Of a DNA stretch of 37,171 nt, positions 32,228 to 37,171 are shown piece after piece; position 1 is the first letter of the stretch; each line of letters begins with the position of its first letter. Under the pieces are notes generated by a model. It was given only the letters and a program-made list of their open reading frames with translations. It did not search any database and was not told the origin of the DNA. Position numbers and translations under genes: made by a program. Source of the DNA: Synergistaceae bacterium (GTDB taxonomy: Bacteria > Synergistota > Synergistia > Synergistales > Aminobacteriaceae); assembly GCA_017445205.1 (NCBI GenBank), contig JAFSUP010000096.1, positions 1 through 37,171 on the forward strand. The letters are read 5' to 3'.

Positions 32228-33169
32228 TTAAGAATTTTTCTTCCCGGTCGTGAGTTTTAATACTATCGGCCAGAAAATCATGATGTAAAAAATTAAAATG
32301 GTCTTTGAAACCAATTTTCCCCAATGAGGCCCGAAGAAGCCAGCCGTGATTCCGCCAAGGTTATAAATCAGCCAATAGAGCGGCACTAATCCGATTACAC
32401 ATATAACCACGCCTTTGAAATTCCAACCTGTCGGCTCAAATTTTATAAAGCGGCTTTCAATGTACCATGCTAACGCGAGCGAAGCGAAGGCTCCTGCGTC
32501 GCCCCAAGCGTCTATAGTCATCTTTTCGGGGTCAACAAGTAATTTCCCGTCAACATAATCCATCGGATAAGACTTATTAGTTACGTAAACGAGCGTCAGG
32601 ATTCCGGCAGCGGCGCACAAAATCATAACGAGCGTATCTTTCTCTGGGTGCTTGTCAATGTACTTCAAAAGAAAATCTGCGACGTAGAGAGAAAAAATTC
32701 CAAGGAACAATCCGACGACGACATCTTGAGGAGTGTGAACGCCAAGATAATTTCGTGAGAACATCGTTACTAAAATCGCAAGAATAAATAGAGCACACAG
32801 CCATTTAATTTTTTTCGCGTAAATCGCTAAGCCTCCGTATATCGGCGTTACCATCATCGTGTGGCCGCTTGGGAACGAATAACCGCCCGCAGTTTTTATT
32901 GCGTCTCCTGCGGGAATGATTCTCGCGTCACGAACCCACGGCCGATAAACGCAAGCCGATAATTTCACGATAGCGTTCAAAGTCTGGCTGATCTTCCATG
33001 ACAAGAGAATAAATAATCCCGTCCTCTTATTGAGGCACCAATATACGAACGCTGGCAAAAGTAAAATTTCTCTGACGCCGAACAGTGAAATCCATTCCAT
33101 AAATGGCGTCAAAGAATCGTTGATGGCGTTTCTGAAATCCTGAAGCCACAGCAAATATGTAATATCCAT
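32228..33169 (-). CDS. PAP2-family membrane phosphatase (second copy)
   Basis: A 313-residue inner-membrane phosphatase with several helices. The three PAP2 motifs are complete: KLSACVYRP (K69 to R76-P77), SFPSGHT (98-104; H103) and SRNYLGVHTPQDV (R139, H145). Family members dephosphorylate lipid phosphates such as undecaprenyl diphosphate or phosphatidic acid on the outer face of the membrane. The first 14 residues are identical to those of the gene upstream, and the two proteins align along their length, so they are tandem duplicates. AAGGAGG precedes the ATG. The gap to the first copy is 2 bases. The exported dipeptidase follows closely, hinting at a cell-wall role for the run. Confidence 0.9.
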   Translation of the reverse strand: MDITYLLWLQDFRNAINDSLTPFMEWISLFGVREILLLPAFVYWCLNKRTGLFILLSWKISQTLNAIVKLSACVYRPWVRDARIIPAGDAIKTAGGYSFPSGHTMMVTPIYGGLAIYAKKIKWLCALFILAILVTMFSRNYLGVHTPQDVVVGLFLGIFSLYVADFLLKYIDKHPEKDTLVMILCAAAGILTLVYVTNKSYPMDYVDGKLLVDPEKMTIDAWGDAGAFASLALAWYIESRFIKFEPTGWNFKGVVICVIGLVPLYWLIYNLGGITAGFFGPHWGKLVSKTILIFYIMIFWPIVLKLTTGKKNS

Positions 33170-33171
33170 TT

Positions 33172-34131
33172 TTAATTCCTCCTTGAGAAAATTTTAATTA
33201 CGGCTGGCCATATTGCAACTATATAGAGTGTCATAACGAAGCCACGCACGAAATGTCCCCAGTTTGGGCCGAACGTCCCTGTCATGAACGCGAAGAAAAA
33301 ATCTGTCCTGCCGGTGAATCCAAAAATCATTACATAGTACGGCGCGAAACCAATTAATGAAAGAAGCACGCCTTTGAAAGTAAAGCCCGGCGATTGAAAA
33401 TTTATAAATTTTTTTTCGAGACACCGGCCAATAACAAACCCAACGAGCATTCCGGCAGCGTGAAACGTTCCCTTCATCATGTCCACGGGGTCAACTATTA
33501 ATTTTCCGTCGATATAATCCATTGGGTAAGATTTTTTCGTGGCGTACACAATCAAAAACGTGGCAAGAATCAATCCGGCGACAAGAAAAAATTTTTCACG
33601 TTCCGGGTGTTCGACGATGTATTTAATTAATTTTGCAGCAGCGAAAACGTAAAATAATCCAAACGCGGTTCCGGCGATGACATCCTGCGGAGTGTGAACA
33701 CCGAGATAATTTCGTGAAAACGCCGTGAGCAAAATTAAAGCCACGCACAGCCACGAGACCCAAACCGCCGACTTTCTGCAAAGCACAGCAACGCCGGCGT
33801 AAATTGGCGAAGACCACATCGTGTGGCCGCTCGGGAATGAATAGCCGCCCGACATTTCGAAAGCTTGACTTGAGGGAACGATCCTCGCGTCACGAATCCA
33901 AGGTCGATAAGCGCAGACTGTGATTTTCATAAAGCCGTTCATGAACCAGCCAAGGCAAAGAGAAAGAAGCAAAAATATTCCTTTTCGTTTGTTTATGCAC
34001 CAGTATACGAACACCGGCACGAATAATAACCACGTGAATACAAAAAGAGAAATCCCATTTAGAAATGGGGTCAAGATATCATGAGTTTCATTTCTGAAAT
34101 CTTGAAGCCATAGTAAATATGTTATGTCCAA
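33172..34131 (-). CDS. PAP2-family membrane phosphatase (first copy)
   Basis: A 319-residue paralog of the next gene with the same N-terminus (MDITYLLWLQDFRN) and intact catalytic motifs: KITVCAYRP (K69, R76), SFPSGHT (H103) and SRNYLGVHTPQDV (R140, H146). Both copies share a distinctive YPMDYIDGKL or YPMDYVDGKL stretch near residue 200 in a loop after the core, which may define a subfamily. It starts with TTG at 34131, preceded by AGGAG with a 9-base spacer. It is the first gene of the PAP2-PAP2-dipeptidase run and is divergent from livJ, with a repeat-rich gap in between. Confidence 0.9.
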   Translation of the reverse strand: MDITYLLWLQDFRNETHDILTPFLNGISLFVFTWLLFVPVFVYWCINKRKGIFLLLSLCLGWFMNGFMKITVCAYRPWIRDARIVPSSQAFEMSGGYSFPSGHTMWSSPIYAGVAVLCRKSAVWVSWLCVALILLTAFSRNYLGVHTPQDVIAGTAFGLFYVFAAAKLIKYIVEHPEREKFFLVAGLILATFLIVYATKKSYPMDYIDGKLIVDPVDMMKGTFHAAGMLVGFVIGRCLEKKFINFQSPGFTFKGVLLSLIGFAPYYVMIFGFTGRTDFFFAFMTGTFGPNWGHFVRGFVMTLYIVAIWPAVIKIFSRRN

Positions 34132-34156
34132 GTTATCACACTCCTAAAAAAATTTT

Positions 34157-34362
34157 GCGTTTCAAATTATATACTCACGAAAAAAAATTTGTGAATCGAA
34201 TTTATGATTTTAAAATCGCGTTTGTGAATTTTGATGGCGAGGAAAAATTTTTGAGATTTTTGTAGTGACCAAAGTAGTGACCAAAATCATTCTCTTGTGC
34301 AAAAAATTTTTTTGAAATTCTGAATGAAAGTGTTTGTATTATATCACTCAAATTTGAAACGC
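34157..34362. repeat. Inverted repeats and a tandem 12-mer between divergent genes
   Basis: GCGTTTCAAATT (34157-34168) and its exact complement AATTTGAAACGC (34351-34362) bracket a 206-base AT-rich stretch. Within it GTAGTGACCAAA occurs twice in tandem (34262-34273 and 34274-34285). No target-site duplication is visible beside the inverted repeats. A minus-strand TATAAT at 34171-34166 may be the PAP2 -10 box. There is no convincing gene here. Confidence 0.65.
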
Positions 34363-34378
34363 GAAGAAAAATTTTCGG

Positions 34379-34387
34379 TGTTATAAT
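34379..34387 (+). promoter_or_regulatory. Extended -10 promoter for livJHM
   Basis: TGTTATAAT matches TGnTATAAT exactly, 37 bases before the livJ ATG. No -35 is evident. The inverted repeat arm ends 16 bases upstream, so a protein bound there could reach RNA polymerase. Confidence 0.55.
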
Positions 34388-34424
34388 TTTGAAAATTTTT
34401 TCAAAAATTAAGGAGATGTTTTCT

Positions 34425-35555
34425 ATGCGTAAATTTTTGGCGGCACTTATGCTTGTCTTAATTTTTTGTGCCGTTGCGTCTGCTGACAATGACGTTATCA
34501 AAGTCGGAGTTTTCAACTGCCTCACCGGTCAAAACGCTTTCGGCGGTCAGTTAGAACTCGAAGGCACACAGCTCGCTCACACTCTCAACCCCACAATCCT
34601 TGGCAAAAAAGTCGAACTTGTAATCGTTGACAATAAGTCCGACAAAGTCGAAGCCGCTAACGCCGTTACACGTTTAATCGAAAATGACAAAGTAAACGCG
34701 ATTATCGGCACTTACGGTTCATCACTCGCGATGGCCGGCGGCGAAGTTGCAGAGAAAGCCGGAGTTCCCGTAATCGGAACTTCATGCACAAACCCGCTTG
34801 TAACGCAGGATAAGAAATTTTATTTCAGAGTCTGCTTCATTGATCCGTTCCAGGGTGCAGGCGCGGCCACTTACGCTTTCAGAAATCTTGGCCTCAAACG
34901 CGCGGCGACTCTTGTCGATATGTCAAACGACTACAGCGTAGGACTTGGAAAATTTTTCCGCGACTCTTATAGAAAGATGGGCGGCGAAATTGTTGCGAGC
35001 TTGTTCTATCAGTCAGGCGACACGGACTTTACGGCACAGCTTACCGCTCTTATCGACGCGAAACCCGACATCGTATTCTTGCCGGCTTACTTCGCAGAGG
35101 GCGCAATCGTTTTGAAACAAGCTAAAGAACTCGGCGCGGCTTTCAAATTCATCGGAGCTGACGCTATGGACAATCCCGAAATCGTTACACTTGGTGGCGA
35201 CGCTGTCGAAGGATTCATGCATACGACATTCGCTTATGACCCGTCGATGCCGGAGATGAACGAAACCGCGAAGGCTTTCACCGAAGAATGGAACAAGATT
35301 CACCCTGACAAAGCCCCGAACGTAAACTGCGCTCTTGGTTATGACTGCTACATCATGCTTAAGGACGCAATCGAGAGAGCCGGAAGCGCAGAACCTGCGA
35401 AAATCCGCGACGCTCTTGAGACAGTCAAAGACCTTCCGACAGTTACCGGCATGACCACGATTAACGCAACTCACGACGCTGAAAAAGACATGGGCATCGT
35501 CGAGATTAAGAACGGCAAAAAAACATTCGTCGGAATCGTTGTCCCGGAAGTCTAA
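34425..35555 (+). CDS. livJ: Branched-chain amino acid ABC transporter, periplasmic binding protein
   Basis: A 376-residue type I periplasmic binding protein (LivJ/LivK family) that captures leucine, isoleucine, valine or a related compound. The signal peptide is MRKFLAALMLVLIFCAVASA. The family core follows: IKVGVFNCLTGQNAFGGQLE, VIVDNKSDKVEAANAVTRLI, IIGTYGSSLAMAGGEVAEKA and TLVDMSNDYSVGLGKFFRDS. The frame is open from 34389, but the ATG at 34425 is chosen because AGGAG lies 9 bases before it and it starts the signal peptide exactly. livH follows after 75 bases that contain a repeat hairpin. Specificity cannot be read from sequence. Confidence 0.92.
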   Translation: MRKFLAALMLVLIFCAVASADNDVIKVGVFNCLTGQNAFGGQLELEGTQLAHTLNPTILGKKVELVIVDNKSDKVEAANAVTRLIENDKVNAIIGTYGSSLAMAGGEVAEKAGVPVIGTSCTNPLVTQDKKFYFRVCFIDPFQGAGAATYAFRNLGLKRAATLVDMSNDYSVGLGKFFRDSYRKMGGEIVASLFYQSGDTDFTAQLTALIDAKPDIVFLPAYFAEGAIVLKQAKELGAAFKFIGADAMDNPEIVTLGGDAVEGFMHTTFAYDPSMPEMNETAKAFTEEWNKIHPDKAPNVNCALGYDCYIMLKDAIERAGSAEPAKIRDALETVKDLPTVTGMTTINATHDAEKDMGIVEIKNGKKTFVGIVVPEV

Positions 35556-35565
35556 TTTTTAGTTA

Positions 35566-35625
35566 GGAATTAGGAGTGAGGAGTTAGGAGTTAAAAATTT
35601 TTTCTTGCTTCTCACTTCTCACTTT
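35566..35625. repeat. Heptad repeat with hairpin between livJ and livH
   Basis: Units TTAGGAA, TTAGGAG, TGAGGAG and TTAGGAG are followed, after an AT stretch, by CTTCTCACTTCTCAC. AGGAGTGAGGAG pairs with CTTCTCACTTCT over 12 base pairs, two of them wobble, with a loop of about 24 bases. No T run follows the second arm. It may stabilise the livJ part of the mRNA rather than end transcription. Confidence 0.7.
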
Positions 35626-35630
35626 GTAAA

Positions 35631-36527
35631 ATGGAATTAAATATTTTTGTTCAACATTTTATAAACGCGCTTAGCTTAGGTTCGCTTTACGGGCTTGTCG
35701 CTGTGGGCTACACAATGGTGTATGGAATTTTGAGATTAATAAATTTTGCTCACGGCGATATTTTTATGCTAGGCGCGTATTTTGTTTACTTCGCAACAAT
35801 CGTTTATAAATTGCCGTGGGCGATTGGCGTTGTCCTTGCGATAATCGGCACGACTATTTGCGGCCTTCTTGTTGACAGGATCGCTTATAAACCGTTGCGC
35901 GAAGCTCCGCGAATTTCAGCTTTAATCAGCGCGATCGGCGTTTCGTTCTTCATTGAAAATTTTGCGGTCGTTGTCTTTACGGGAATGCCTCGCCCAGTCG
36001 TTCAGCCGCCGATTTTGATGAAGCCTATAGAATTTTCAAACGGCGTTCGCTTAATTCCGCTTGGAATTTTAGTTCCGGTCGTCGCGTTTTTGCTTGTCGG
36101 TGCGCTGCTGTGGCTCTTGTATCGAACAAAACCCGGCCTTGCGATGCGTGCAATCTCGTTCGACATAGAAACTACTCGAATGATGGGCGTTAGCGTCAAC
36201 AAAATAATCGCGCTTGCTTTCGGACTTGGTTCAGCATTAGCGGCAGTCGCGGGCATAATGTGGGCATTGCGTTATCCGCGTGTCGAGCCGTTCATGGGAA
36301 TGACACCTGGAATTAAAGCATTTATAGCGGCGGTGTTTGGCGGTATCGGTTCGGTGCCGGGGGCAATGATAGGCGGCTTGCTGCTCGGCTTTGTTGAGAT
36401 TATGTCGGTCGCGTTCTTTCCGACGCTTTCAGGCTACAAAGATGCGTTCGCGTTTTTGCTTTTAATTTTAATTTTGCTGTTCAGGCCGACGGGCTTATTA
36501 GGCGAGAAACTGGAGGATAAAATCTAA
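35631..36527 (+). CDS. livH: Branched-chain amino acid ABC transporter permease LivH
   Basis: A 298-residue inner-membrane permease with eight helices. The start ELNIFVQHFINALSLGSLYG and GYTMVYGILRLINFAHGDIF are LivH signatures. The stretch RTKPGLAMRAISFDIETTRM followed by MGVSVNKIIALAFGLGSALA is the EAA-like loop that contacts the LivG/LivF ATPases. It partners LivM and receives substrate from LivJ. There is no recognisable ribosome site: the repeat between livJ and livH runs to within a few bases of the ATG, so initiation may be weak or rely on coupling. It overlaps livM by one base (TAATG). Confidence 0.93.
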   Translation: MELNIFVQHFINALSLGSLYGLVAVGYTMVYGILRLINFAHGDIFMLGAYFVYFATIVYKLPWAIGVVLAIIGTTICGLLVDRIAYKPLREAPRISALISAIGVSFFIENFAVVVFTGMPRPVVQPPILMKPIEFSNGVRLIPLGILVPVVAFLLVGALLWLLYRTKPGLAMRAISFDIETTRMMGVSVNKIIALAFGLGSALAAVAGIMWALRYPRVEPFMGMTPGIKAFIAAVFGGIGSVPGAMIGGLLLGFVEIMSVAFFPTLSGYKDAFAFLLLILILLFRPTGLLGEKLEDKI

Positions 36528-37171
36528 TGCGACGAGCAAGAAGTTTAACTCTCACTATCTTTTCTGTAATTTTATTCGCGGTTTTTCTTAACAAGGCCCC
36601 GGAGTTTCTAAACGGTTATTGGCAAAGGATTTTGAATTTAATCGCCATCAACGCAATTTTAGCTTTAAGTCTGAATTTGATTTACGGAATTACGGGAATG
36701 TTCTCGCTAGGTCATGCTGGCTTCATGGCTATTGGCGCTTATGTTTCGGCGTTGCTAGTTTTGAGTCCGGCGCAAAAGAATGCAATGTGGATTCTCGAAG
36801 ATATTTACCCGTGGCTCTTGAACGTCAATGCACCGTTTGTAATTTCGTTGGTACTCGCGGGATTTGTCGCGGCGTTCTTCGGGCTTCTCGTTGCACTTCC
36901 GGTCTTGCGACTTGGCGGCGACTATTTAGGAATTGCTACGCTTGGCTTCGCTGAAATAATTCGAATCCTAATCACAAACACCGCGCGCTTGACTAACGGC
37001 TCGCTCGGATTAAAAGGGATTCCGGCTTATACAACGCTATTTATGAGCTGGGGCTGCTTAGGAATCGTTCTGCTTTGCACCGTCTGCATGTTGCGCAGCA
37101 ATTTCGGAGGTGTCCTTCGTGCTGTTCGTGATGATGAAGTCGCGGCCAAAATGATGGGCATTAACACCTTC
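36527..37171 (+). CDS. livM: Branched-chain amino acid ABC transporter permease LivM, 3' end beyond window
   Basis: The first 215 codons of LivM, the second membrane subunit, are present; about 100 residues are missing. Features include NAILALSLNLIYGITGMFSL then GHAGFMAIGAYVSALL, and LPVLRLGGDYLGIATLGFAE then IIRILITN, all LivM hallmarks. The final residues FGGVLRAVRDDEVAAKMMGI are the ATPase-contact loop. The start ATG shares its A with the livH stop, and TGGAGG inside the end of livH is the ribosome site. livG and livF are expected to follow. Confidence 0.93.
   Translation, partial: MRRARSLTLTIFSVILFAVFLNKAPEFLNGYWQRILNLIAINAILALSLNLIYGITGMFSLGHAGFMAIGAYVSALLVLSPAQKNAMWILEDIYPWLLNVNAPFVISLVLAGFVAAFFGLLVALPVLRLGGDYLGIATLGFAEIIRILITNTARLTNGSLGLKGIPAYTTLFMSWGCLGIVLLCTVCMLRSNFGGVLRAVRDDEVAAKMMGINTF

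Noticed and set aside
34202-34525. A 107-codon minus-strand frame in the gap before livJ
   Set aside because: It overlaps the livJ signal peptide and start, has low-complexity sequence and no ribosome site; the curious FGHYFGHY arises from the tandem 12-base DNA repeat.
35013-35474. A 153-codon minus-strand frame inside livJ
   Set aside because: It lies wholly within a well-supported gene; no ribosome site or domain-like pattern.

Overview
The window looks like a piece of a flagellated, anaerobic-type bacterial chromosome of moderate to low GC, with AT-rich gaps between genes. The content suggests an amino-acid and organic-acid user: a LIV-type branched-chain amino-acid ABC transporter, a PutP symporter, a TRAP permease, an NhaC antiporter, a polar-amino-acid-type binding protein, a threonine aldolase and a DhnA/FbaB-type aldolase. 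Together with the flgM-flgN-flgK-flgL cluster this fits Synergistota (perhaps gut- or rumen-associated). That placement is inference only, because no rRNA or other phylogenetic marker was analysed. Several TTG starts and AAGGAG-type ribosome sites are visible. At least four genes are decayed, which suggests recent adaptation to a stable niche.

Layout. 1-6239: partial iron-type binding protein (-), alr (+), then a minus-strand run of exported DUF362 protein, ArsP/YraQ-type permease, small secreted protein and putP. putP converges with alr on a GC-rich hairpin that carries a perfect G-quadruplex motif. 6349-11370: fbaB, threonine aldolase and valS (+). 11425-18910: flgM-flgN-flgK-flgL (-) behind a candidate sigma-28 promoter; FlgK and FlgL are about twice the usual size. 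19066-22928: a TRAP permease, a small membrane protein and a MATE exporter (-), preceded by a broken rraA-family gene and a LysR-like remnant. 22986-25395: a glycosyltransferase with an in-frame G9 tract, and a flippase (+). 25407-31192: NhaC, then transglutaminase, alpha-E and circularly permuted ATP-grasp genes, a CGGC-domain gene and a frameshifted solute-binding protein (all -). 31200-34131: a decayed secreted protein, an exported VanX-like dipeptidase and two tandem PAP2 phosphatases (-). 34425-37171: livJ, livH and partial livM (+).

The thread through the window is a dispersed family of short intergenic repeats made of 7-base units (TTAGGAG, TTAGGAA and variants). They lie at the 3' ends of genes, in three cases supply the stop codon, in two cases fold into the intrinsic terminator, and in one case sit exactly at the deletion junction of the rraA-like gene. 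Other leads are the G9 tract that could phase-vary the glycosyltransferase, two neighbouring genes whose Shine-Dalgarno sequences lie in the 3' arm of a hairpin followed by a T run, and the ATP-grasp/alpha-E/transglutaminase cassette of unknown substrate.

No tRNA, rRNA, CRISPR array, IS transposase or phage gene was recognised.
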